Shown here one piece after another: positions 1 through 11,745 of a DNA stretch of 64,000 nt; the first letter of the stretch is position 1, and every line of letters starts with the position of its first letter. Location: NCBI RefSeq assembly GCF_963678975.1, contig NC_089281.1, positions 9,387,277-9,451,276 on the forward strand, in the 5' to 3' direction. The DNA comes from Dysidea avara (taxonomy: Eukaryota; Porifera; Demospongiae; Dictyoceratida; Dysideidae). The notes beneath the pieces were generated by a model that saw nothing but the letters and a program-made list of their open reading frames with translations, was not told where the DNA came from and did no database searches. The position numbers were made by a program, and so were the translations under genes.

Positions 1-1034
1 AGTGCAAACATTTATCAGACCATTTACTGAAACAGAATTCCATCAGCTGCTGACCAACAGGCAGCACATTGATTGACCAATTCCCACCTTTATCAGCATG
101 GGGATTCCAATGTTTGTCCCGTATACTATACTGAGTGCCTGAACTTTATGCGTTGTTTGCTTTGGGATTGTTCCTCTGTGGCATCCCTATTGTTGTAACA
201 GCCAGCAGACTTTGAAGTCAAATACTGTACATTACATACACAAGGCATAAGGTAAGTAAGGGGGCTGCACATTCCGGACACTTCATTTATAATCCGCTAC
301 TGAAGAATCGATTGGAAACCAATCAGGTTATGGTTGAGTACTCAAGTACAGTACCCTACTTGTGTGCTGCTATAAAATACTTGTTTTGATAGCTTTAAGG
401 ATTGCTGAGAACCATCATGATTTGCTTTTGCACGTAAAATATTTTTGTGTGAAAAAACTATCTATAAGCAAGACTGAGGAAATCGTTTGTAATTCTAATT
501 GAGCATAGGCAGCACAAATCATCATTCACACTATACAGTGAATGGATACGATTTAGAGATAGTCAGATAGTACAAATGGAATCCAACCTGCATCGTGTTA
601 ACTTGTGTACAATTAACACAAACACCACCCTAGAGCAGCCTGCAGCAAGGATCTGCTGGGCCACATTGCCAATTCTGCAAGGGCTGATACAGATTTCCAG
701 GCAGTAGATCAAATGCCACATCTTTTAAAGCATCGCAAGATCTGAATAAAGCTTGGAACAGCATACATGTATAAGAAACAAAGTAACCAGTCAATCAGAA
801 CGCTATCAGTGCACGACACTCAATGGAATGCAGTATTTCGACCATAACAATGCCAGGTACAACTACTGGTGTCCGGAAACCCCATCCACATAAATTTTTG
901 AACTTACAAACAAAGACTGCTCTTTCTCCTAGCTAGCACCCACACTCAACAATTTATATCACCAATAGCCTATGTCCACAGGCTACAATTTGGCACCAAG
1001 CATGCTAAAATCTGTTTTCTCTTGAGGAGAAATG
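1..1034. other. Intergenic stretch with one possible terminal exon
   Basis: No gene is recognised here. On the minus strand at about 625-737 there is an open segment that follows a good acceptor (TTTATTCAG) and ends at a TAG. It reads SCDALKDVAFDLLPG... and ends PADPCCRLL. Its composition looks more coding-like than the surrounding AT-rich sequence. It could be the last exon of the minus-strand gene whose first exon lies at 5298-5457, or chance. I do not recognise the peptide. Confidence 0.25.
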
Positions 1035-3490
1035 AGGATCATTCCATGTTAAATCACCGAGAAATCATAGGGTCACCTCTCAGATTTCGACAAAACTTGG
1101 TGTGTTTGTAGTACCTATGGTGCTCATCACCCATACCAATTTTTAGCCTCATACACCACATAGTTTCTGATTTATGACCACAGATATTTAGAATATTTCA
1201 CGAAAAATTGGTCCGTCTTACATTACAAAATCAATTGTAGCTCACCACTGTGTAAATATTTTAAAATAAAATTTTCAGCGATTATAGACTGTTAATTGAT
1301 CTTTCAAGTAATCCATTAACTATGGGATATCAATTTAATTAAGGTTCAAAAAGGCTCCATTAAAAACTTTAATCCTTAATATTTCAAAAAGTGCTGCTTC
1401 AAATTCTTTGATTTTTTTAGTAAATAATAATTAGGTTATGGTCTGTTGTTGGTAGAATTTTTGTGGTGGGGCCACAATGGGTTCAAGAGATATAATTAAA
1501 TATGTTGTGGTATGTAGTGGAATTTTGTAGTCTATTATTGCTATATGGGAGTGTACACCTCTAATAACCACTGCTGATAAGGTCATGCCAACTTTGTCTT
1601 ACACAATGAAGGTATCCAAGTACAGTGCAACCTGTATTAGTGACCACTTGTATTGAAAGACAAACTTTGTACTGCAATTTATTTAGCTGTATAGTTTTCA
1701 AATACAGCCAGCTTATATAACTTGCAAAGGCAGTACAATGACCAGCTATTGACACCACGTCAGTTGTTCGATTGAGCATGTAGCAACATACCTGCTACTT
1801 ACTTTGGTATTGTAACAATGAAGATTACTCGAGACAACAGGGACGATGCTTTCAACTCTCACGTACAATCCATGGTACCAGAAAACTGCACTCTTTTGTG
1901 CCAATCTCAGATAGCAGAGTGGAAACAAAAATTTTACTCATAATCTGATGTTTTCAGGAAAGAGCAAGTTGCTCTAGCAAAGAATGAAGCTTCACCAGAA
2001 TCGCTTGCTGGATTTGTCACTTGTTTACATGAAGAGAATTGGTGGTTAGCTTGTGTGCTTGAAGTTTGCAGTGACACTAAGGAAGTGAAACTGACATTTC
2101 TGCATCCACATGGTCCATCGAACACATTCAAGTACCCAGAGCCCCAGAATATCCACACTATACCAATGGATGACATTATAACTCTCGTAGACCCAAGGAC
2201 AAGAAGTGGTTGTGTGTACTCTGACAAAAATATATTTTGCTACCAAACAGCATCGCACTGTATCACCACAGTAACAAACTTGTATTGCATGCCTTTGTCA
2301 CAGCCTGTTTATATATGCATACATTTATATTAACTTGCAGTTGAATCAAAGAGTCTTACGTATGTGTCTGCAAACCTAAATCAGCAGAATGGGCTTCAAG
2401 GTGTGCAATACTGCATGGGTTATCTACTATAATACCGCAAACACCGCTAGCTATCTATCTCATAATCCCATAGAGACCCCAAGCTGAAACTTTTGCAACT
2501 AATAGGTGAATGTCTGACAAGCATCCACAAAAATTCTAATCAGCACTTTTTGGTAGAGTAAAGGTCAATTATCAACTTCATCAAATTAAGCTGTTAAATA
2601 TACCAAATGAAAGCTTTTTCTTTGAGCTTTAAAGTGGTGCAATTCATTTTCTAAACACCCAAGGTATGATGCTATGAATGATCATAAGTACAGCAAAAAT
2701 AGAATACTAAATAAGCCTTTCTGGGAAGCCATACAAGCAATGGGTGAAGAGACAAATCTGACCACTGGGATACCCACACACCAATTTCGTCCAATTCTGA
2801 GGGGCCATGTGCAAAACTGATATGGAATTACCCATTCAGTAAATCCAACTATATAAATTGCAGCACAAAGCTAGGTGGTCTTTCAATACAGGTGGTCACT
2901 AACAGAGATTGCACTGTACTTGTACACCTTCATTGTGTAAGACAAAGTTGGCATGGCCTTATCAGCAGTGGTTATTAGAGGTGTACACTCCCATATTGCA
3001 ACAATAGACTACAAAATTCCACTACATACCACAACATATTTAATTATATCTCTTGAACCCATTGTGGCCCCACCACAAAAATTCTACCAACAAGATCATA
3101 ACCTAATTATTATTTACTAAAAAATTCAAAGAATTTGAAGCAGCACTTTTTGAAATATTAAGGATTAAAGTTTTTAATGGAGCTTTTTTGTACCTTTATT
3201 ACATTGATATCCCATAGTTAATGGATTCAATTAACAGTCTTCAATTGTTGAAAATTTTATTTTAAAATATTAACACAGTGGTGAGCTACAGTTAATTTTG
3301 TAATGCAAGACAGACCAATTTTTCATGAAATATTCTAAATATTTGTGGTCATAAATCAGAAACTATGTGGTGTATGAGGGTAAAAATTGGTATGGGTGAT
3401 GAGCACCATAGGTAACACAAACACACCAAGTTTCGTTGAAATCCGAGAGGTGACCCTACAATTTCTCGGTGATTTGACATGGAGTGACCC
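1035..3490. mobile_element. DNA transposon with ~640-bp terminal inverted repeats, copy 1
   Basis: The segments at about 1035-1692 and 2853-3490 are inverted copies of each other over their whole length, with scattered mismatches. The outer ends read ATCATTCCATGTTAAATCAC on the left and the complement of GATTTGACATGGAGTGACCC on the right. A second copy of the same family lies at 21830-25310. The 1.16-kb interior of this copy holds a decayed protein-coding piece (see 1953-2339). Long inverted repeats around a coding core indicate a cut-and-paste DNA transposon. I could not place it in a superfamily because no transposase motif is visible. Confidence 0.8.
1953..2339 (+). pseudogene. Fragment of a transposon-borne protein with HPHGPS motif
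   Basis: After an acceptor (GTTTTCAG) near 1957 the plus strand is open to about 2333. It encodes ASPESLAGFV..., then NWWLACVLEV, KLTFLHPHGPSNTFKYP and IPMDDIITLVDPRTRSG. The pattern of a W-W strand, then a 'HPHGPS..F.YP' motif, then 'I...I...P.TRSG' resembles, from memory, the C-terminal part of uncharacterised proteins repeated many times in cnidarian, sponge and Hydra genomes. Its place between the two inverted repeats suggests it is the element's own gene remnant rather than host sequence. The function is unknown. Confidence 0.5.
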
Positions 3491-3824
3491 ATGAGCAAAT
3501 TTCTAATTCATGTGCAAATTTTGTCTGGAAACACCCACCCTTACCTTTAGCATTTAAATACAATATATATTGAAAATACTTGTCAGGGCAGTGTTTGATT
3601 ACAAATGAAAACACTTTCCAATGTAAATACCTAGTTGTTACGTATTGCATATTTGACAAGCAATAACTATCCATACAAATTTAATGCTTTATTAATGCTA
3701 ACTAATGAGGCATAAATAACAGGGAGGTAAAGCATGAACTTAGGGACACTACTTTGAACAAATTGTGCAAAATGATCACAAGTCACTAGATTTAAAGTTC
3801 CATTACAAATACTCAAATTTATAC

Positions 3825-4534
3825 TAGAGATGGACCGATACCACTTTTTACCGATATTTCCGATACGAGTATTTGTACTGAAATTATTTGCCGATACCGA
3901 TGCCGATACCGATACTATACATTGAAGCCTAGACAAGTTTATTATAGAAATTTCATTGTTGTGATACATAGCTAGCTATTAAAATATCACAGTAATTGAT
4001 TGATCTCAGTTCAATCAAGTTTTAAAATATTCATTGTATAACAGCTAAACATGATAAACATCATTGTGGATTACTAATTTCTTGATTTGAGGTAGTTTTC
4101 TTGTAAGCTTATTGATAAGGCAATCAATTGCGTGGGCGGCCGATAATTGTACAATGTTTGTTACAGCTTTTCAACCAAACTTTTTGATGAAAAAGCAAGC
4201 CAATTAGTCATAAACTTATTTCTTGGGGAACAACTGCACTACCATTTAATTACAAAGGATTCACGTGCTCTAATATATTAGAATACACACGGAGCAATTG
4301 CAGCAATACTTGGAAAAGAGTAACAGAGGCTTCATTTTGCTACTTTGTTAAGTTACTGATTAGTTCAACTAAGTTATTAGCTACTGGAAACTTAGCTAGA
4401 GATGGTTTAATAAAGTGGTGAGTGTCTATTGTGGTATCTGTACCTTGTATTACCGATACCGATCCGATACCGATACCACTGGTATCGGCATCGATACCGA
4501 TACTGGTATCGGTATCGGTATCGGTCCACCTTTA
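3825..4534. mobile_element. hAT-like non-autonomous element with 8-bp TSD
   Basis: The ends are TAGAGATGGACCGATACC on the left and, inverted, TAAAGGTGGACCGATACC on the right. The element is flanked by a perfect 8-bp direct repeat ATTTATAC (3817-3824 and 4535-4542). Subterminal regions are built of repeated CCGATA/TATCGG units in opposite orientations. An 8-bp duplication and the T-A-G-type ends fit the hAT superfamily. There is no coding capacity. Confidence 0.85.
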
Positions 4535-4832
4535 ATTTATACATGAACACAAAGTATTTGACGACCCCAAGCAGTGCCTTGGCATATATTACTGTAGTGA
4601 TGTGACAGTGATGAGAATTGATATGAACTCAGGCAAACTATTAAGGTAGGTTTGTTTAATATGATGGTGTATAGTATTTTTACAAAGTTTCACATTCCAC
4701 AGAAAAATTCTGTATAAATTATCTTACAACTTTTCATGATCCTTTCAGTAGTTTATAAATGGTAAGATCATCAGTGAACAGCTTTACATTGGAATATTGC
4801 ACCACAGAAGTAGCTACCACCAGATATGTACC

Positions 4833-5195
4833 TAGTCTCGCCCCCAGACCACAAGGGTCTGGTGACACGCAATAGAAACGCTAGGCAGTATAAAACAAAG
4901 CCTTACAATTTCCATATGACATTACGACATATGACATAATCTGAGGCATGGATTCAAATTGTCAGCGATGATGGAGCACTGCTAAAGAACGGTAAAAAAG
5001 CATCGATGTAGACCGTGAATGGGACACAGCGATAAAGAACAAAGTGAGTTCTAGTTACGTGAAAGTATAGGAACATCTGATGTCAGAGGCATACTCTAAT
5101 CTGATTGGCGACCGATGAATTCCTTGGTCGTATACGTCACTGCCAAGAGTTTGCATTACGAGTCACCAGACCCTTGTAGCCTGGGGGCGAGACTA
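4833..5195. mobile_element. MITE with 9-bp TSD (Mutator-like)
   Basis: The inverted ends TAGTCTCGCCCCCAG (left) and CTGGGGGCGAGACTA (right) extend inward as CAGACC..GGGTCTGGTGAC and its complement, about 35 bp in all. The flanks carry a 9-bp direct repeat ATATGTACC (4824-4832 and 5196-5204). A 9-bp duplication is typical of MULE elements. No open reading frame is present. Confidence 0.8.
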
Positions 5196-5297
5196 ATATG
5201 TACCATAGTAGTGGAAATAACAACTGAACCTTGTGGCACACCAAGTAGCCAACTTGGTAGAAATAACCTTAATTTAAGTGTATATACGTAAACTCAC

Positions 5298-5457
5298 CAT
5301 TTTCTTTCAAATCAACCATAGCATCTTTCAGACCATTATTGTATAACCATTCTTCCCAACTAGGTAGAACATCTTGTGTGGGGCCCTGTAGCCACAGCCA
5401 TCCTGCGAATAGCACTGATAGTGTAAAAAATACAAAAACGATTTCTCCTTTAGCCAT
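5298..5457 (-). CDS. First exon of an unrecognised single-pass membrane protein (partial)
   Basis: ATG at 5457 opens 53 codons that end at a donor (AATG|GTGAGT). The peptide begins MAKGEIVFVFFTLSVLFAGW, an N-terminal hydrophobic segment of about 17 residues (signal anchor or signal peptide). It continues with an acidic, tryptophan-bearing stretch (DVLPSWEEWLYNN, then LKDAMVDLKENG) that could begin a SAM-like helical domain, though that is only an impression. Downstream exons were not found. They must lie to the left, possibly the segment near 625-737 or beyond the window. The start codon is 121 bp from the presenilin start on the other strand, so the two genes probably share a promoter. Confidence 0.6.
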
Positions 5458-5578
5458 GGTAGTACTCCAGCTACTGCACAGGAGAAGTTGAGGGCGGGAT
5501 TACAGTGGATTACAATATGATTCCAACTAAAGCGCACTACAAGTAGATCTATTCTAATTTTTTAGTTCGTTCTACACC
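5458..5578. promoter_or_regulatory. Shared divergent promoter, membrane protein / presenilin
   Basis: Only 121 bp separate the two outward-facing start codons, so both 5' UTRs and the core promoter must fit here or overlap the genes. No TATA box in a convincing position was seen. Confidence 0.6.
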
Positions 5579-8500
5579 ATGTCTGACGATGAGCGCCCTA
5601 CTCAAGCGACTGGTTCAAATGACGTAAGTTTCTAACGTGTTTTTATCAGTGAGTGTACACGACTGTCTTTTGAAATTAATCAGAAGTGTATACAGTACAC
5701 CAGGCAGCTGTTGCAATGGTTGTTGGTAACTTTTTTTATTTCCCAGGCTAGATGTTGGTAACTTAGTTTGTTGATGTGTTAAACTGTTACTTTGACTGAA
5801 GGCAATGTTTACATGTATGCAATAGGAGTTGTGTATTGCATATATACATTTGGGAATTTGCATGCTGTCATTATAGGCCCTCTTGTATTTTGTGTATTTA
5901 TACTGTCTAAAATCGTATATAGTATCATCATAATATAGCATAAAATAGGAATTTGCAACAGTGGTTTTATGAACAGGCAATCCATGTTACGGTCCAGATG
6001 TTGAGTAGCCTTATCTCACTAATTCTATTTCGGTTCTTTGTGAATTTACCTTGACAGTTTCCTCTTCACTATTATTACATCACGGTGGTACAGAACCAGT
6101 TTGTTTCAAACTTCATCATTATGGTTGCCCAGGCGTGCCACTAACAATTTTTGTAGCACTATTATTAAGGACCCTGACATATGGTACGAGAATTTTAAGT
6201 CCACAATGGTTGAAGATTTGTATGTAGGACTTTTTGTGAACTGAGGCTGATTTCTGTCAATTACTGAATCCATAACCAAGACAAGTCAAGCCTGTAACAA
6301 GGATTGTCCGTAGTGATGTCACCTTGCTACTCTCTTTTTACTATATCATCTTTGTCATTTCCAAGGAAGTGCACTTCACAAAAAAGTTTGGACCAAATTT
6401 ATATCATGAAGCGAGACTCCATATACAATGTTGATATGAGAGTGGAAGTGTCGAGTTACTAATAACAGCCACTTTTGATAACTAAACAGTAACTGAGTGC
6501 AATGAGTATTGTTGTTAGTTTACGGAGAATGCATTACATCACTTCCTCTCTTGAACAATTCTCTACCCAAACTTTGGCTGTTGTAGCAGACTGGAGACTT
6601 CACAATCCTTGTCCTAGTTTTCCTAGGTACCATCAGCTCCATCTCACCATGATTCACATTAGTAATCTGGTTTCCAATCAGTTATAGAGCACCGTGTTTA
6701 GTGGTCTGTTTGTTGACAATGTCTAATTATATATATCAAGTACTAGGTTACGAGTGATTGTTACAAGTACAATTTGTCACACTTACAGGGTGAACTACTT
6801 ACAGAAATTTGGTGTGCAGATAGGTTGACCATTGTAGTGCAAACTTTTGTGATTTAGTATTAGCTGAGGAGATAGAAAACAAAAACTGAACAAGTGAACC
6901 AAGATACTCTAATAAAACAGTCACTGAAAGGTACACAAAAAGTCCAAAAAATTCTTGAGGGTTTGATCCAGGGTCCTTCACCCATAATACCAAACACTTT
7001 ATGGCTTAGCCACTGCTAACTAAAACAGCATATAAATGAAACTTTTAATTTGCTACACCAGAATAGTAAAGTTTTATAATTTCGTGAAAATTCTGATTGT
7101 TCTATGTATATTGTATTAGAAGTCATCAGAAAAACATGTACTCTATTAGAGTACTGCAAAATTATTAACAATTACAGTACATACATAATGCAGTGGAACC
7201 TCAGTTATCCAAACCCCTTGGGGCCAGCGTAAGTCTGAAAAGTCCATATCTCTGAAACTGTGCATAAAAAACGTTCTCAGTAATATTAACTATCCTAATA
7301 AAACAGTCACTACTCTGATAGAGCAGTTATTTCTGTAGTTCAGTTAACCGAGAATCCGGATGGGGTCCAGATAACTGAGGTTCCACTGTAATCACGTGAT
7401 TATAATGTCAATTTGCAACATGCAAATTAATTTGCGTGTAATACTGTATAATTGGCGTTGCATTACCCTTGGCTGCCACCCTTAATATCACATCCTTTTC
7501 ATACTAGCTTTTTTTTTGGAAGGCCACGCCATTTTCATTGCTTAGCTTGGGATTAGATCTAGTTTGCTGTTGTATGACATCGTGTTTTATTCCGTATTGC
7601 AGAATTTAACCCTGGTCAGTATTGATGATGATCAAAATAACGATGATGGTACTGGTGCTGAAGGAGATGCCTCAGAAACAGGAGCATTTATCACACCAGG
7701 AAACGAGTGAGTGCAGGTTAAATAACATATCGTATTACATAGTTGAAAGAGCACTTGAGTAATGCTCTTTGTTTGGTAGTACTGGTTGACTTGAATGCAT
7801 CTGTAAATTCACAGAATTGAATGCCTGCATGATTAATATGTGGTCCTATACTGCATGTATATATGTGCCATAGTTTTATTATTGTAGACCCTTTATAGCA
7901 ATAATCGAGTGAGCAGACAACACACGAAAAGGAATATGATTTCACCCTTGCTTTTTGTAGCAGTGTGTGTGCATGCATGTAAATGTGTGTGATAAACTAT
8001 TTTACTCTTAGCGAACCACAGTATTTCTTACCACCTAACCTACAACCAGCCATCCTATTACAAATTAATCTGGCAACTATTACTATAGTCCTTTCACCTG
8101 AGCCCTCATTTTTTGTTAATAACCCTTGTTACATGGGTCAGAGTAGCTCTGTGAAGCCTTTTAAATGTTGAAAGCTTTGATATGAGTAAGAACAAGTGAG
8201 TTATGAGGCTTTTGCATTATCCATACATATAGTATGACCATTTAGGGGTGCAAACATGTTTACAGCATGAAAACATCCAGTATAAAACCATTGGGAGTTA
8301 ACACATGTTGGGCTCTAGTGTATGCAAACTGACAAGCAACTTTTATGGCTTCCTCAATACATTTTAAATAGGTTTTATTTATCAGGTTTGTTGAGCGTGA
8401 TATGATTGGTAATTTAATGACACCATATCCAATATGAAATAGTACGAATCAAGCGAATATTGTACCAAGTTTGGTGCTTTTATGAAAAAGTGGGCGATTT

Positions 8501-11350
8501 TTGTGCTTAGCTGCTGTACTAACACACCTTTACTAATAGCTCAGGTTACAGTTCTTAAACTCAACCCTCCACACCATTAAACTCGACTTGATATATACCT
8601 ACAAATAACAATGTGAACTGTGTACAGGTAACTCCATTTACAAGAGACAACATGTAAATTATTGGAATATTTACATGTCTTAACTCTTTTAAGTCATACA
8701 TATATTGGGAGGACTGCTGTGGAACATTTCATTATGAATACATTAGGTAGAGAAGTAATCACACTATCTTATCAGTCTAATTGTGTAGCTATTATAGTCA
8801 CTACACCCTGTATCTGTGTATGTAGTCTTTGGAATAATTGGATTGTTGCTACTATAGCTACTAATAATTTCAAGGTAAATAACCTCAACCTCTCTGCAAA
8901 GCTAGGACACTTCCTATAAAATACAAGCAAGCACAGTCCCCAAGTGTTGTCCATCTATTAATAGATTCCACTGTAATCAATTTTTAGAGTTAGTAAGACA
9001 GTTTTTTCAGTTCACCACCTGTTCAAGAGATGTCGTAAATTATTGAAGCATAGCATGTAATCTTGTGCCAATAATTGAGCACTGCCTGTACTTGGGAGTT
9101 TAGGCTGTAGATTTTCTTTGTCAAGGGACTTTGACAAACAAGTTTAATACTAATTCTATTGGCTAATCGCTTGACATATTTCAAAATAATACATCATGAG
9201 AGTAGATGGATTTAGGTTAAGCAGCGGAATAGCCACATTATGTAGACCTGTACATCTATTATAAACTGTAAATTTTGTTGTGCAGAGAAACTGAGGTAAG
9301 ACCTCGCAGAAGGCACAGGAGGAGTGCAGAAGAAGATGACAGTACGTCTTGTGGTCTGGTCTGGCTATTCAAAGAGTGCTTGAAGCTTCTTCCATCATTT
9401 GAGGAAGATGATGACTCAGAAGAAATCTCTGAGGAAGAGAGGGCAGCCAATAATCGGGAAATGTTAAAATGGGGAGCACAGCAAATAGTGTCTCTAATCA
9501 TACCCATTACACTTTGCATGACTGCTGTGGTGATAACAGAGTTGTCTGTTTTCATAGATGAACCCTCAGGAACAGGAACACTGTGAGACTATATGAGAAT
9601 TATACATGCATCAATGACCAATTTAATTATGTGCTGTTTTTTTGTAGTTATACTCCATTTAATGAGAATAGTTCATCTGGAAGTGGACAAAAATTAGGAT
9701 TTGCTTTGATTAATGTTCTCATCTTCTTGTGCATAATAATAGTGATGACTGTTGTATTGGTGGTGCTGTTCAAATATCGCTGCTATAAAGTATGTAGGTG
9801 GAGATATTTCTGACCGTTTGAAATGAAAACTTTGTGTTGTTGTATATGTACATGACATTCTTTTTTCCACCAGATTATTTATGGGTGGCTGTTGACTGCA
9901 ACTGTTCTTCTCTTGTTTTTGTTCTGCTCATTTTACATTGGGTATGTGTAATGGGTACATTGTAATGACAATGTACCTCTGTATGAGTCAGTGTGCAAAA
10001 AACTAGTATATATTGTTGGAGTATGGGAGGACATTTTTGTTTATTGGTCTTTTTCCATATATAGTGATGTGATACTGATTCATAATGTGCCGTTTGATTG
10101 GATAACATTTATTGTTGGCATATGGAACTTTGGTGTGATGGGTTTGATAGTAATCCATTGGAAGGGACCACTACGGCTACAGCAAGCTTATCTCATTCTA
10201 ACTAGTGCCATTGTGGTATGTATGTCAGTGAAATTGGTGTGTTACACAACTGGGTTGTTAACCTTGCATGCAAGGGGTTTATTTGTTTACAATACACCTG
10301 TATGTGCATGTGTGCATACTTAATGAACATATAGGCCACTAGTACCTTCGATCCAATTTTTTTGTACATTGTTTTTATAGGCTTCTCGGCTGCTGAAGTA
10401 TATACCAGACTGGACAACATGGTTATTACTTGCGGCCATATCTATATACGGTAGAGTTTGTACTTTAACGTACAGGTATATGTTTTTCCATTGCAGACTT
10501 ATTTGCTGTGTTGTGCCCAAAGGGACCACTGAGAATTTTAGTTGAGACAGCTCGTGAACGGAATGAACCCATTTTCCCTTCTTTGATTTATTCTTGTTAG
10601 TAAAAGAATGCATTGTACTACTGCATTACCCATTGACACCCATAGCCACAATGGTTTGGAGTATTGGGATGGCAGATAATGGCAAGAAGAGTCAGTCCCC
10701 TCCAAACAGATCAAATCAGGCTTCTAATAGGTGAGGAATATACTTAATGTAATGGATAAGTAAGAGTACTCTTATTGTTGTATTCGACCAGTCCTGAAAG
10801 TGAGTCTAGTATAGTACTTGATGAGGATCAGGTGACTAATGAAATCGCTGGTCAATTACGTCAAGAACAAGAGCTACAACCAGTATCCACCGCAGAAGAA
10901 CAGCCAACACCTGCTGATCAAACAGAGCAAGAAGAACAGCAGCAGCAAGAAGAAGAAGAGGAAGAACGTAAGGCAATCTTATGATGTATTTACAGTAAAT
11001 TTGTTCACTTGATAGCAAGAGGATACAAATTAGGACTTGGAGATTTCATCTTTTATAGTATGCTAGTAGGCAAGGCTGCCCATGATAGCGATGGAGATTG
11101 GGTCATAATCATTACTTGTTTTATCGCTATTTTGATAGTAAGCCAGAACTATAAATAAACAAATAAAAATATTTATCCTGTTCTTTTTTCTCAGGGTTTG
11201 GCAATGACTACGCTGCTGCTGGGAATTTTACGTCGAGCACTGCCAGCTCTACCCATCTCAATATTTTTTGGACTAGTGTTCTACTTTAGCACTCAGTATT
11301 TGCAGTCACCAATGGTACAGCTGCTAGTTGATAACCAAGTGTTTATATAA
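5579..11350 (+). CDS. PSEN: Presenilin, catalytic subunit of gamma-secretase
   Basis: Twelve exons: 5579-5623, 7603-7706, 9286-9582, 9648-9789, 9874-9941, 10065-10215, 10381-10450, 10497-10595, 10646-10730, 10792-10967, 11016-11137, 11195-11350. They join to 504 aa with consistent phases. Presenilin is the intramembrane aspartyl protease of gamma-secretase, cutting Notch and APP-type proteins in ER-to-surface membranes. Both catalytic aspartates are present: D293 in the YD motif ([16 protein letters not shown]) and D422 in GLGD ([12 protein letters not shown]). The PALP motif lies at 470-473. The N-terminus is long and acidic. The cytosolic loop (about 330-410) is glutamate/glutamine-rich and ends in a run of acidic residues, as in the variable loop of other presenilins. 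It is somewhat longer than human PSEN1 (467 aa). A polyadenylation hexamer AATAAA occurs near 11653. The gene looks intact. Confidence 0.95.
6860..7023 (-). repeat. Probable tRNA-derived SINE
   Basis: Read on the minus strand from about 7023, the segment has an A-box-like stretch (TTAGCAGTGGCTAAG) followed about 45 bp later by a B-box-like GGATCAAACCC, the spacing of an RNA polymerase III promoter. It lies in presenilin intron 1. It does not fold as a clean tRNA, so a SINE head is preferred to a tRNA gene. Confidence 0.4.
7191..7388. mobile_element. Tc1/pogo-like MITE
   Basis: The ends CAGTGGAACCTCAGTTATCC and the inverted GGATAACTGAGGTTCCACTG-like right end (with one base difference) form about 22-bp terminal inverted repeats. 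A TA follows the right end. The interior is non-coding and includes the recurrent motif 'CTAATAAAACAGTCAC'. The CAGTGGAACCTC end resembles pogo/Tigger-type elements. Confidence 0.65.
8172..9285. other. Presenilin intron 2, no further feature seen
   Basis: AT-rich intron sequence. Short open stretches on both strands lack homology I can recognise and lack codon-like composition. Confidence 0.5.
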
Positions 11351-11745
11351 ACTTTTGTCTTATATATAATATAATGCATATGTTATTAATATGTATAATT
11401 ATACAGTGCAGTTATTCGGTATTGGTTGGAATGCCAGTGCATGGTCACTTCATATAGATAGCTTAGCTTCACCCTGAAGTGATAGCAAGGACATCAATCT
11501 TATTCAAGTTGAAACAAATCATCTCAGAGAATGTTGTTAGAGCTATGTACTACCTCTTGATTTATATCTATATTTTTTGCTTTCTGTACTCCATTATCCT
11601 TATGCCAACATTTGAATCACCATAATCAATGCATCCCTCATGGCTACTGATCAATAAAGATAGTTGTCAAGCTGATATGCTACAATGCAATATTATTCAT
11701 TATTGTATACACTGTACATGCATGTACAGAAATCTAAAAAAATTA

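Noticed and set aside
6860-7023. tRNA gene
   Set aside because: A- and B-box-like sequences are present but no acceptor stem or anticodon arm pairs. A tRNA-derived SINE is a better reading.
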